In this document: in pieces, positions 26,987 through 34,951 of the stretch | Numbering within the stretch: the stretch's first letter is position 1 | Layout of the letters: the number at the start of each line of letters is the position of its first letter | Assembly (NCBI GenBank): GCA_027531145.1 | Contig: JAPZRF010000004.1 | Span: forward strand, 1 to 64,000 | DNA from: Brevundimonas sp. | GTDB taxonomy: Bacteria > Pseudomonadota > Alphaproteobacteria > Caulobacterales > Caulobacteraceae | Reading direction: 5' to 3' | DNA length: 64,000 nt | Notes under the pieces: model-generated | Told to the model about the DNA's origin: nothing | Databases searched by the model: none | Seen by the model: only the letters and a program-made list of their open reading frames with translations | Program-made: the position numbers and the translations under genes

Positions 26987-28066
26987 ATGACCGAAGCCGC
27001 CGTCTCCGAGCCCCACGTTCTGGCCCGTGTCGAAGGCGGGCTGGGCCGACTGACCCTCAATCGCCCGGGGGCCCTTCACGCCCTGACCCGGCCGATGTGC
27101 GAGGCGATGACCGACGCCCTTCTGGCCTGGCGGGACGATCCGGCGGTCATGTCGGTGCTGATCGATCACGCCGGCGAGCGGGGCTTCTGCGCCGGCGGCG
27201 ACATCCGCATGATCGCCGAGAGCGGGGCCCGGGACGCGGTCGAGGCCCGGGCCTTCTTCCATACCGAGTACCGACTCAATCACCTGCTGTTCGCCTATCC
27301 CAAACCCGTGACGGTGCTCGTCGACGGCATCGTCATGGGCGGAGGGGTCGGCATCTCGGAGCCGGCGAAGGTGCGGGTTGCCACCGAGCGCACGACCTAT
27401 GCCATGCCCGAAACCGGCATCGGTCTGTTCCCGGACGTCGGCGGCGGCTGGTTCCTGCCGAGGCTGCCGGGCGAGACCGGGACCTGGATCGCCCTGACAG
27501 GCGTGCGACTCAAGGCGGCCGACACGGTTACGCTGGGAATTCACACCCACTTTGTGGCGTCGCAGCGGATGGCTGAATTGAAGTCGGCGCTGCTCGCCTC
27601 GCCGCAGGATCCGGCGCGGGTGGTCTCGCGCTTCGCCGAGCCAGCGGCAGCTGGGCCGCACGTGCCCCACCGCAAGGCCATTGACCGGCTATTCGCTCAT
27701 GACCGGGTCGAGGGAATTCTCGCCGCCCTCGCGGCGGACGGCTCCGTCTGGGCCATCGCCCAGCGGGACCTCCTGCTGACCAAGTCCCCGCAGTCGCTAA
27801 AGGTCACGCTGCGGCAGCTGCGCGAGGGCCGACGATTGGCGACCTTCGCGGACAACATGGTGATGGAGTACCGGCTCGGCGGGCGTGTGGTGCAGACGCA
27901 CGACTTCCAGGAGGGAGTGCGCGCCGTCATCGTCGACAAGGACAATGCGCCGAACTGGTCGCCGACGACGGTCGAGGCCGTGGATGACGGTGCCATGGCC
28001 GCGCTGTTCGCCCCCTTGCCTGCCGGAGACGAATGGACGCCGCTGCCCGGGCTGGGCGAGGGTTGA
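26987..28066 (+). CDS. 3-hydroxyisobutyryl-CoA hydrolase (enoyl-CoA hydratase/isomerase superfamily)
   Basis: About 359 residues, the length of HIBCH-type hydrolases rather than the shorter enoyl-CoA hydratases (about 260). Motifs are FCAGGDIRMI for the oxyanion hole, GIVMGGGVGIS, and YAMPETGIGLFPDVGGGWFL, which carries the glutamate and aspartate conserved in HIBCH. It would release 3-hydroxyisobutyrate from its CoA ester in valine degradation, the step before mmsB. The ATG at 26987 gives the family N-terminus. It lies 40 bp after the halogenase gene on the same strand. Confidence 0.88.
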   Translation: MTEAAVSEPHVLARVEGGLGRLTLNRPGALHALTRPMCEAMTDALLAWRDDPAVMSVLIDHAGERGFCAGGDIRMIAESGARDAVEARAFFHTEYRLNHLLFAYPKPVTVLVDGIVMGGGVGISEPAKVRVATERTTYAMPETGIGLFPDVGGGWFLPRLPGETGTWIALTGVRLKAADTVTLGIHTHFVASQRMAELKSALLASPQDPARVVSRFAEPAAAGPHVPHRKAIDRLFAHDRVEGILAALAADGSVWAIAQRDLLLTKSPQSLKVTLRQLREGRRLATFADNMVMEYRLGGRVVQTHDFQEGVRAVIVDKDNAPNWSPTTVEAVDDGAMAALFAPLPAGDEWTPLPGLGEG

Positions 28067-28115
28067 TCCCCGGCGGGCAGACGCGCAGGGTCCGGCCGCA
28101 CACAGGAGACCCGCA

Positions 28116-28847
28116 ATGCGCATCGTGACCGCTCTCGCCGCCATCATGCTCGCCGCCGCCCCCGCGGGGCTGGCCCAGTCGGTTGATCCCGTCGGGACGG
28201 CGCTCGCTGACCCGCGGCGACCCGTTGAGGATTTGGCCCGTGACGAGGTCCGTGCCAGCGCGGAGATGCTGGGATTCTCGGCAATCCGTCCCGGCGCGCG
28301 GGTGGCCGACATCCGCCCGGAGGAAGGCTTCTTCGCCCGCCTGTTCGCCGTGGCCGTGGGCCCCGAGGGCAAGGTCTACGCCTTTGTCCCGACGCGGACC
28401 GCGGGGCGCGAGAACGCCTATGCCGACGCCTTGGCGGCGACCTACGGCAATGTCGAGCGGATCACCGGCCCGCTGGACGCCATGACGTTCCCCGAGCCGC
28501 TGGACGTCGTGTTCTCCGCGCAGGAGTACCACGACTTCCACATCCCCGGTTTCCAGACCGACGTGGCCGAGATGAACCGGCGCATCTTTGCCGCCCTGAA
28601 GCCCGGCGGTCTCTACGTGATCATCGACCATGAAGCCGCGCCCGGTGCAGGCCGCGAGGTGGTGCAGAGCCTGCATCGCATCGAGGGCGCTTACCTGCGG
28701 CGCGAGGTCGAGGCGGCCGGCTTCGTCTTCGACGGGGCCAGCGAGGCGGTGCGCAACCCGGCCGACGACCTCAGCCTGAACGTGTTCGACCCGGCCATTC
28801 GCGGCCGCACCGACCAGTTCGCCTACCGCTTCCGCAAGCCGGACTGA
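28116..28847 (+). CDS. Exported class I methyltransferase-like protein, degenerate SAM motif
   Basis: A 243-residue protein with a clear signal peptide (MRIVTALAAIMLAAAPAGLA, cleavage near 20-21). The rest resembles predicted methyltransferases of the COG4798 type, with a Rossmann-like core and LKPGGLYVIIDHEA. The glycine-rich SAM loop, usually DIGPGGGY-like, reads DIRPEEGFF, which would weaken SAM binding. An exported protein would also find no SAM in the periplasm. A role other than methylation is therefore possible. AGGAG lies at good spacing before the ATG, and the gene follows the HIBCH gene by 49 bp. Confidence 0.75.
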   Translation: MRIVTALAAIMLAAAPAGLAQSVDPVGTALADPRRPVEDLARDEVRASAEMLGFSAIRPGARVADIRPEEGFFARLFAVAVGPEGKVYAFVPTRTAGRENAYADALAATYGNVERITGPLDAMTFPEPLDVVFSAQEYHDFHIPGFQTDVAEMNRRIFAALKPGGLYVIIDHEAAPGAGREVVQSLHRIEGAYLRREVEAAGFVFDGASEAVRNPADDLSLNVFDPAIRGRTDQFAYRFRKPD

Positions 28848-28853
28848 CCGCCT

Positions 28854-29609
28854 TCAGCTTGCGGCGATGATGGCCTCGCGCTCAGCCGCGTCGAGAACGC
28901 GCCAGCGCCCCTCCGGCAGATCGCCCAGATTCAGGGGGCCGATACGCTTGCGCTGCAGATCGACCACGCGCAGATCGACCATCTCGGCCATTCGGCGAAT
29001 CTGGCGGTTGCGACCCTCGGTCAGTACGAAGGTCAGGTCCTGGTCACCGACCTGCTCCACCTCCGCGCGCTTGAGGGGGCGACCGTCGAGTGCGAGGCCG
29101 AAGCGGAGGCGGGCGATTTTCGAGGGGCTGATGCGACCGGCGACCCTCACCCGGTAGGCCTTGTCGAGCCGGGATTCAGGCCCGATCACCGCCTTGGCCA
29201 GAACCCCGTCCGACGACAGCAGAAGAAGGCCGCGCGAATCCTCGTCCAGCCGGCCGAGCGGGGGCAGGGCATCGCGCCCCGGGGGATGCAGGTCGCCAAC
29301 GGCGTTGGCCGCGGTCAGCAGCCGCGCCGCCGGGATCTTGCCCGGCTCCGGCTGGCCCGACACATAACCTGCAGGCTTGTTCAGGATGATGGTGACCGCC
29401 GCCAGCGCGGCCCGGGCATGCTCGGCCAGCTCGAGGGTCTGGCCCTGCAGGATCTTGCGACCGGCATCCGTGACCCTCTCGCCGTCAATGCGGACCAGAC
29501 CGTCGGCAATCAGCGCCTCGGCCTCGCGACGCGAGCAGACTCCGCTCTGGGCCAGCCACTTGTTGATCCGCTGCGGCTCGGTCCCGCCATAGGTTCGGCG
29601 AAAGATCAT
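28854..29609 (-). CDS. rluF: RNA pseudouridine synthase of the RluB/E/F/RsuA family (RluF-like)
   Basis: A 251-residue pseudouridine synthase. An S4 RNA-binding domain (about 12-60, RINKWLAQSGVCSRREAEAL) precedes the catalytic domain with the aspartate motif LGRLDEDSRGLLLLSSDG and the C-terminal NRQIRRMAEMV motif of the RsuA family. The overall pattern and length are closest to RluF, which modifies 23S rRNA near position 2604, but RluB, RluE and RsuA are related and hard to separate by eye. It converges with the methyltransferase-like gene with only six bases between them. Confidence 0.82.
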   Translation of the reverse strand: MIFRRTYGGTEPQRINKWLAQSGVCSRREAEALIADGLVRIDGERVTDAGRKILQGQTLELAEHARAALAAVTIILNKPAGYVSGQPEPGKIPAARLLTAANAVGDLHPPGRDALPPLGRLDEDSRGLLLLSSDGVLAKAVIGPESRLDKAYRVRVAGRISPSKIARLRFGLALDGRPLKRAEVEQVGDQDLTFVLTEGRNRQIRRMAEMVDLRVVDLQRKRIGPLNLGDLPEGRWRVLDAAEREAIIAAS

Positions 29610-29652
29610 GGGGCTCTCTAGCCCCGTCGGCCCGATCGCGCCAACCGACGTA

Positions 29653-30282
29653 TCATATGCGCCGGAACAGCAGGCTCAGGTTGTTGGCTGGCATGGACTT
29701 ACGCAGCGTCAGGGCGAGCCCTTGGCCGGCCGCCTCGGCGGCGACGGCCTCGACCGACCGGAGCCCCCATTCCGGATCACGGGCCTTCAGCGAAGCATCG
29801 AAGGCGGCGTTGCTCTCGGCCAGGGGCCGATCAGCCTCCCGAAACGGGCCGTACAGGAGCATCAGACCGCCGCGCGGCAGGCTGCATGCGGCACCTTGAA
29901 GCAGCGCCATTGTCGTGCGCCATGGACTGATGTGCACCAGGTTGATTGCGACCACGGCATCGACCGGAGAGACGGGCCAGGCGGCCGGATCGGTCACGTC
30001 GAGGCGCGCGGGTGCCGCGAGGTTCGGCGGCCCGGTGCAGCGCCAGGCGGCAATCGAGTCCAGCGCCTCGTCACTGACGTCGGTCGGGTGCCAGATCAGG
30101 CCCGGCAGAGCGGCCGCGAAGGCGGCGGCGTGCTGCCCGGTGCCGGAGGCGATCTCCAGCACCTCGCCGCGCGGCGGCAGGACAGCCTTCAGCACCTCCA
30201 GAATGGCCAGAGCGTTGCGCGCGGCGGCCGGCGAGCTGCGGGCACCGTCAGGCGTGTCGCAAGGCGGATCCATGGTCTGCAT
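29653..30282 (-). CDS. DUF938 family SAM-dependent methyltransferase-like protein
   Basis: About 209 residues of the DUF938 family. It opens with [21 protein letters not shown] and has an intact SAM motif [18 protein letters not shown], followed by [14 protein letters not shown] and [13 protein letters not shown]. The methyl acceptor is unknown. The start is uncertain: ATG at 30282 is chosen, with another ATG at 30273, and neither has a clear ribosome binding site. It is divergent from pckG. Confidence 0.8.
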   Translation of the reverse strand: MQTMDPPCDTPDGARSSPAAARNALAILEVLKAVLPPRGEVLEIASGTGQHAAAFAAALPGLIWHPTDVSDEALDSIAAWRCTGPPNLAAPARLDVTDPAAWPVSPVDAVVAINLVHISPWRTTMALLQGAACSLPRGGLMLLYGPFREADRPLAESNAAFDASLKARDPEWGLRSVEAVAAEAAGQGLALTLRKSMPANNLSLLFRRI

Positions 30283-30485
30283 GGGGCGGACATAGCGCGC
30301 CGCGCAGGTCGCTGCGATGGCCGAGGGCGCAAGTTGTTCGCTACCTGCCAATTCTTAGGCTGATCATGCGCCGTTTGACGGTGCCCGCGACATCATGCTT
30401 TTGCTTGTTACAGAGCGTGATCGCTCGGGGAGTGCGTCACGACGGCGCTCAAGACTGTCGGGCCAGAGGTTCAGGAGAGCAGGAC
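30283..30485. other. Divergent intergenic region between DUF938 gene and pckG
   Basis: About 200 bp of non-coding sequence, among the longest leaders in the window. It is relatively AT-rich around 30350-30420. It contains TTGACG (30375-30380), which fits a -35 element, and a perfect small palindrome GAGCG-TGAT-CGCTC (30413-30426) that could be an operator. A CAGGAGAG stretch close to 30470 supplies the pckG ribosome binding site. No riboswitch could be recognised. Confidence 0.3.
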
Positions 30486-32336
30486 GTGATCACCCACGAT
30501 ATCCCGCCCGGACTCCGTCCGGCACCCACCCGCCATGTGGGCCTGATCGCATGGGTCGAGCGCGTCGCCGCCCTGACGCGGCCCGACCGGGTCCACTGGT
30601 GCGACGGCTCCGAGGCCGAGAAGCAGGCCATCCTCGCCGATCTGGTCGCGCGCGGGACCCTGCGCCCCCTCGATCCGGTCAAGCGCCCAGGCAGCTATCA
30701 CGCCCTGTCGGACCCGCGCGATGTGGCCCGGGTCGAGAATCGCACCTTCATCTGCAGCGCCACCGCCGATGAGGCCGGCCCGACCAACAATTGGGCGGAC
30801 CCGGTGGAGATGCGCGGGCGGCTTGAAGGGCTGTTCGAGGGCTGCATGACCGGGCGGGTCATGTACATCGTGCCCTTCTGCATGGGCCCGCTCGGGTCGG
30901 AAATCAGCGCCGTAGGGGTGGAGATCACCGACAGCGGCTATGTCGCCGCCTCCATGGGCATCATGACCCGAATGGGCGAGGTGGCGCTGAAGCAGTTGGG
31001 CGAGGACGGGATGTTCGTTCCGGCGGTCCACTCGCTTGGCGCGCCGCTCGCGCTCGGTGAGGCCGATGTCCCGTGGCCCTGCAATGACGAGAAGTGGATC
31101 GCCCATTTTCCGGAGACCCGGGAAATCTGGTCCTATGGCTCCGGCTATGGCGGCAACGCCCTGTTGGGCAAGAAGTGCTACGCCCTGCGCATCGCCTCGG
31201 TCATGGCCCGTGACGAGGGCTGGCTGGCGGAGCACATGCTGATCCTCAAGCTGACCAGCCCGGAAGGCGTGTCGAAGTATGTCGCCGCCGCCTTCCCTTC
31301 GGCCTGCGGCAAGACCAACCTCGCCATGATCGAACCTACCCTGCCAGGCTGGAAGGCTGAGTGCGTCGGCGACGACATCGCCTGGATGCGCTTCGGTCAG
31401 GACGGCCGGCTCTATGCTGTCAATCCGGAGGCCGGCTTTTTCGGCGTGGCACCCGGGACCGGGCTGCGGACCAACCGCAACGCCGTAGCCACCCTGTCGC
31501 ATGACGTCATCTTCACCAACACTGCCCTGACGGCCGACGGCGACATCTGGTGGGAGGGGCTGACCGATACGCCACCCGAGGGCCTGACTGACTGGAAGGG
31601 CCGACCCCATAACCCGGCATCTGGCGAGCCCGCGGCTCACCCCAACGCCCGGTTCGCGGTCGCCGCCGGCCAGTGCCCGGCGATCGCCCCGGAGTGGGAG
31701 GATCCGCGCGGGGTGCCAATCCACGCCATCCTGTTCGGCGGCCGCCGGGCCAGCGGCGTGCCGCTGGTGACCGAGGCCTTCGGCTGGAGCCATGGGGTGT
31801 TCATGGGGTCAACGGTGGCGTCGGAAGGCACGGCGGCGGCCGAGAACCGCGTCGGTGAGCTCCGCCGCGACCCCTTCGCCATGCTGCCGTTCTGCGGGTA
31901 CAACATGGGCGACTACTTCGCCCACTGGCTGTCGATGGCCGGGCGGAGCGACGCGGTGCGGTTGCCGCGTATCTTCTTCGTCAACTGGTTCCGCAAGGGG
32001 GTCGATGGTCGCTTCCTGTGGCCGGGCTTCGGCGAGAATGCCCGGGTGCTGAAGTGGATCGTCGAGCGGCTGGACGGTCGTGCGGCGGCTGTCGATACGC
32101 CCGTCGGCCGGGTGCCGGCCCCCGGCGCGCTGGACCTGTCCGGTCTCGACCTGCCGCCCGCCGCACTCGACACCCTGCTGGAGGTCGATCCCGAGGTCTG
32201 GCTGGAGGAGGCGGCGCTCATTCCCCCCTTCTTTCAACAGTTCGGGGATCGGCTGCCTGCGGCCCTGTGGGCGCAGCACGCGGATCTGGTGACGCGGCTG
32301 GAATCGGCCCGGGCCGCCCGTCTCGCCGCCGAATAG
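30486..32336 (+). CDS. pckG: Phosphoenolpyruvate carboxykinase (GTP)
   Basis: A 616-residue GTP-dependent PEPCK, which converts oxaloacetate to phosphoenolpyruvate in gluconeogenesis. Family motifs are seen: [10 protein letters not shown], the [14 protein letters not shown] stretch, the P-loop [12 protein letters not shown], the [10 protein letters not shown] segment and [12 protein letters not shown]. The start is taken as GTG at 30486 with AGGAG upstream, giving the usual length; the frame upstream of it is unrelated. The GTP-type enzyme, rather than the ATP-type PckA, is characteristic of only some alphaproteobacteria. A strong hairpin lies just after the stop. Confidence 0.95.
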   Translation: MITHDIPPGLRPAPTRHVGLIAWVERVAALTRPDRVHWCDGSEAEKQAILADLVARGTLRPLDPVKRPGSYHALSDPRDVARVENRTFICSATADEAGPTNNWADPVEMRGRLEGLFEGCMTGRVMYIVPFCMGPLGSEISAVGVEITDSGYVAASMGIMTRMGEVALKQLGEDGMFVPAVHSLGAPLALGEADVPWPCNDEKWIAHFPETREIWSYGSGYGGNALLGKKCYALRIASVMARDEGWLAEHMLILKLTSPEGVSKYVAAAFPSACGKTNLAMIEPTLPGWKAECVGDDIAWMRFGQDGRLYAVNPEAGFFGVAPGTGLRTNRNAVATLSHDVIFTNTALTADGDIWWEGLTDTPPEGLTDWKGRPHNPASGEPAAHPNARFAVAAGQCPAIAPEWEDPRGVPIHAILFGGRRASGVPLVTEAFGWSHGVFMGSTVASEGTAAAENRVGELRRDPFAMLPFCGYNMGDYFAHWLSMAGRSDAVRLPRIFFVNWFRKGVDGRFLWPGFGENARVLKWIVERLDGRAAAVDTPVGRVPAPGALDLSGLDLPPAALDTLLEVDPEVWLEEAALIPPFFQQFGDRLPAALWAQHADLVTRLESARAARLAAE

Positions 32337-32351
32337 ACCCTTGAAATCGCG

Positions 32352-32376
32352 CGCCCCGCGGACGAAGAGCGGGGCG
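32352..32376 (+). terminator. GC-rich hairpin between pckG and the flavoprotein gene
   Basis: A perfect 8-bp inverted repeat CGCCCCGC / GCGGGGCG with a 9-nt loop lies 15 bp after the pckG stop. No T-tract follows, so it is not a classical intrinsic terminator. Its last base is the first base of the GTG start codon of the next gene, so it could hide that start or act as an mRNA-stabilising or attenuating structure. Confidence 0.45.
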
Positions 32377-33377
32377 TGTCGACCCGATCCAGCGTCATCG
32401 TCGTGGGAGGCGGCGTCCTCGGCCTCGCCGCAGGCGCAGAGCTCGCCGCGGGCGGTCATCCGGTCACGGTGATCGATGCGGGAGGAGTCAACGCCTCGCG
32501 GATCGCCGCCGGGATGATCGCGCCGGCGATGGAGTGTCTGCTGGATCCGGTTGCCCGGCCCCATGCGGCGTTGCTGCGTCGGGCGCGCGACGTGTGGCCG
32601 GCCTTCGCCGCGCGCCACGGTCTGTCGCTGCAGCCCGCGACAACGCAGTGGATCAGCCCAGACGCCGCTGATCGGGCGGCGCAGCTGCAGGCGCTCGGCT
32701 TCGTGGCCGAGGCCTCTGGCGAGGGCCTGACGACTCACGAGGACTGGCGCATCGAAGCGGGTCCTGCGCTCGACCGACTGTGCGGCGGTCTGACCCGGAT
32801 CAAGGATCTGGCCACGTCCGTCGCTCACGTCGACGGGCGCTGGACCGTCGGTCTGGCGAGCGGGCGGGCGGTCGATGGCGACGTTCTCGTCGTCGCTACC
32901 GGGGTTGAGCCCGCCTTGCCGGGATTGCCGCCTGCAGTCGCCGCACGCCTCGCCGCCATCACCCCTGTCCGCGGCCAGATCGCCCGGCTGGTGCAGGCCG
33001 GCGACGGGCCCGTGCGGCGCGCGCCGGGGGTCTATGTCGCGCCCGGAGCCGGGGGCGATCGGCTCGGCGCCACCATGGAGACCGGACGGCGCGACCTGAA
33101 ACCGGAGCCGGAGGCGCTGGTGCCCCTGATCACCATGGCAGAGGCGGCGTTCGGGGCCTTGCCGGAGATCGCCCGGATCGATGTCGGTGTTCGCGGGGCC
33201 AGCCCGGACGGCCTGCCGATGGTCGGGGCGAGCGGGACCCCAGGCCTGTTTCTGGCCGTGGCGCCGCGACGCAACGGCTGGCTTCTGGCACCCTTGGCTG
33301 CCGCGATCCTCGCCGCTGCCGTCGAGGGCCGGCCGCTGCCCGCGGACGCGGCGGCGCTCGATCCGGCGCGGTTCTGA
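32376..33377 (+). CDS. FAD-dependent amino-acid oxidase-like protein (DAO/ThiO family)
   Basis: A 333-residue flavoprotein of the D-amino-acid oxidase superfamily. The N-terminal dinucleotide motif VVGGGVLGLAAGAEL is followed by ASRIAAGMIAPAME, and the C-terminal part shows VGVRGASPDGLPMVGAS and RRNGWLLAPL, as in glycine oxidase ThiO. No thiamine genes are nearby, so a thiamine role is not supported; sarcosine, glycine or another amine could be the substrate. The GTG start falls at the end of a stable hairpin. It precedes purU by 55 bp, which suggests a link with one-carbon metabolism. Confidence 0.78.
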   Translation: MSTRSSVIVVGGGVLGLAAGAELAAGGHPVTVIDAGGVNASRIAAGMIAPAMECLLDPVARPHAALLRRARDVWPAFAARHGLSLQPATTQWISPDAADRAAQLQALGFVAEASGEGLTTHEDWRIEAGPALDRLCGGLTRIKDLATSVAHVDGRWTVGLASGRAVDGDVLVVATGVEPALPGLPPAVAARLAAITPVRGQIARLVQAGDGPVRRAPGVYVAPGAGGDRLGATMETGRRDLKPEPEALVPLITMAEAAFGALPEIARIDVGVRGASPDGLPMVGASGTPGLFLAVAPRRNGWLLAPLAAAILAAAVEGRPLPADAAALDPARF

Positions 33378-33432
33378 CTGGACGCCGTTCGCCGGCTTCG
33401 TCAGAGAGGGCGCTCCTCCCCGGAACGAGACG

Positions 33433-34284
33433 ATGAATCCCAGCTATATCCTGACGCTGTCCTGCGCGGACCGGCCCGGCCTCGTCGCCCGCGTCGCCGG
33501 TGACCTGCTCAAACTCCAGGCCAACATTCTCGAGGCGCAGCAGTTCAATGACCTCGAGTTCGGCCGCTTCTTCATGCGTATCGCCTTTGAGACCGGTTCC
33601 GATCCGGCGGCCCTTGAGGCGGCAGTCGCGGGCCTGTGCACAGAGCTGGCCATGGACGGCCGCCTGCGCGCCGTGGCCGACCGGATGCGAGTGCTGATCC
33701 TGACGTCACGATTCGACCACTGCCTCGGCGACCTGCTTTACCGAAGCCGTGTGGGCGAGCTGAACATGGAGGTAGTGGGGATCGTTTCGAACCACCCTGC
33801 CGAGCGGCTGGCGGTGCAGGACTTCGGGAAAATCCCGTTTCATTATCTACCTGTAACGCCGGAAACGAAGGTGACCCAGGAAGCGCAGATAAAGGCGCTG
33901 GTAGCGGAGTCCGGAGCCGAGCTGGTGGTGCTGGCGCGCTACATGCAGATCCTGTCGGACGGTCTGGCGGCGCACCTTGAGGGGCGCTGCATCAACATCC
34001 ACCACAGCTTCCTGCCCAGCTTCAAGGGCGCGCGGCCCTATCACCAGGCCCATGCCCGCGGCGTGAAGATCATCGGTGCCACGGCCCACTACGTGACCGC
34101 CGACCTCGACGAAGGTCCGATCATTGCCCAGGATGTCGAGCACATCACCCATGCCGATACGCCGGAAACTCTGGTGCGCAAGGGGCGGGATATCGAGCAG
34201 CGGGTGCTCGCCCGGGCGGTGCGCCATCACCTTGACCAGCGGGTGCTTCTGAACGGCGCGACCACCGTGGTGTTCCGGGACTGA
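33433..34284 (+). CDS. purU: Formyltetrahydrofolate deformylase
   Basis: A 283-residue PurU, which hydrolyses 10-formyl-tetrahydrofolate to formate and tetrahydrofolate, balancing the one-carbon pool. An N-terminal ACT domain (about 5-80, LTLSCADRPGLVARVAGDL) is followed by a formyltransferase-like domain. Its catalytic residues are visible: NIHHSFLPSFKGARPYHQA, with Asn and His, and YVTADLDEGPIIAQD with the Asp. The ATG at 33433 fits the family start. It is convergent with the HAD phosphatase gene. Confidence 0.95.
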   Translation: MNPSYILTLSCADRPGLVARVAGDLLKLQANILEAQQFNDLEFGRFFMRIAFETGSDPAALEAAVAGLCTELAMDGRLRAVADRMRVLILTSRFDHCLGDLLYRSRVGELNMEVVGIVSNHPAERLAVQDFGKIPFHYLPVTPETKVTQEAQIKALVAESGAELVVLARYMQILSDGLAAHLEGRCINIHHSFLPSFKGARPYHQAHARGVKIIGATAHYVTADLDEGPIIAQDVEHITHADTPETLVRKGRDIEQRVLARAVRHHLDQRVLLNGATTVVFRD

Positions 34285-34291
34285 CGCGCGC

Positions 34292-34951
34292 TCAGGCCGC
34301 GAAGGTGGCGAGGGCAGCCTCCAGTTCGGCGAAGTCCTGCGCCACCGACCGGGCTCCGGCGGCAAGGACTTCCTCCGGCGTATGGAAGCCCCAGGCGACG
34401 CCGAGCGGTATGGCTCCTGCGGCCAGCGCCATGCGCATGTCGTGGCCCGTGTCGCCGATCATTCCGGTCTGCTCCGGTCGGGCACCGCAGGCGCGTATCG
34501 CCGCCAAGAGCATGGCCGGATCCGGCTTGCCGGGGCCATCCTCGGCGCAGTGGGCGGACAGGAACATGTCGGCCCAGCCGGCGCGGGCAAGGTTCCGGGC
34601 GAGGCCCCGACGGCTCTGGCCGGTGGCAAGGGCCAGCCCCCAGCCGTCGCGGTGCAGCCGCTGCAGCAGCTCGACCGCTCCGGGATAGAGTGGCTCTTCG
34701 TAGCCGGCCTCGTGCATCAGCCGGAAACTGGTCTGGAAGGCGGTGACGAACTCGGCCAGTTCAGCGTCGGTGAGGTCCGGCTCCAGCCTCCGCAGCGCCT
34801 CGTGCAGCGAGAGGCCGACGATCTGGCGCACCCGGTCATAGGGCGGATCGGGCAGGCCGACAGCCCGGGCTGCCTCGGTCGCCGCCCGGAAGATCGAGTC
34901 GCGGCTGTCGACGAGGGTGCCGTCGATGTCGAATACGGCGAGCGGCTTCAT
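34292..34951 (-). CDS. HAD-superfamily hydrolase, phosphoglycolate phosphatase-like
   Basis: A 219-residue HAD phosphatase of subclass I. Motif I is FDIDGTLVDS, motif II is ALATGQSRRGL with a helical cap in between, motif III includes the lysine in GKPDPAML, and motif IV is GMIGDTGHDMRMA. The substrate is not certain: 2-phosphoglycolate, sugar phosphates or nucleotides are all possible. Its ATG overlaps the stop of the TPR/oxygenase gene by 4 bp. It ends a minus-strand run that starts at crcB. Confidence 0.87.
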   Translation of the reverse strand: MKPLAVFDIDGTLVDSRDSIFRAATEAARAVGLPDPPYDRVRQIVGLSLHEALRRLEPDLTDAELAEFVTAFQTSFRLMHEAGYEEPLYPGAVELLQRLHRDGWGLALATGQSRRGLARNLARAGWADMFLSAHCAEDGPGKPDPAMLLAAIRACGARPEQTGMIGDTGHDMRMALAAGAIPLGVAWGFHTPEEVLAAGARSVAQDFAELEAALATFAA

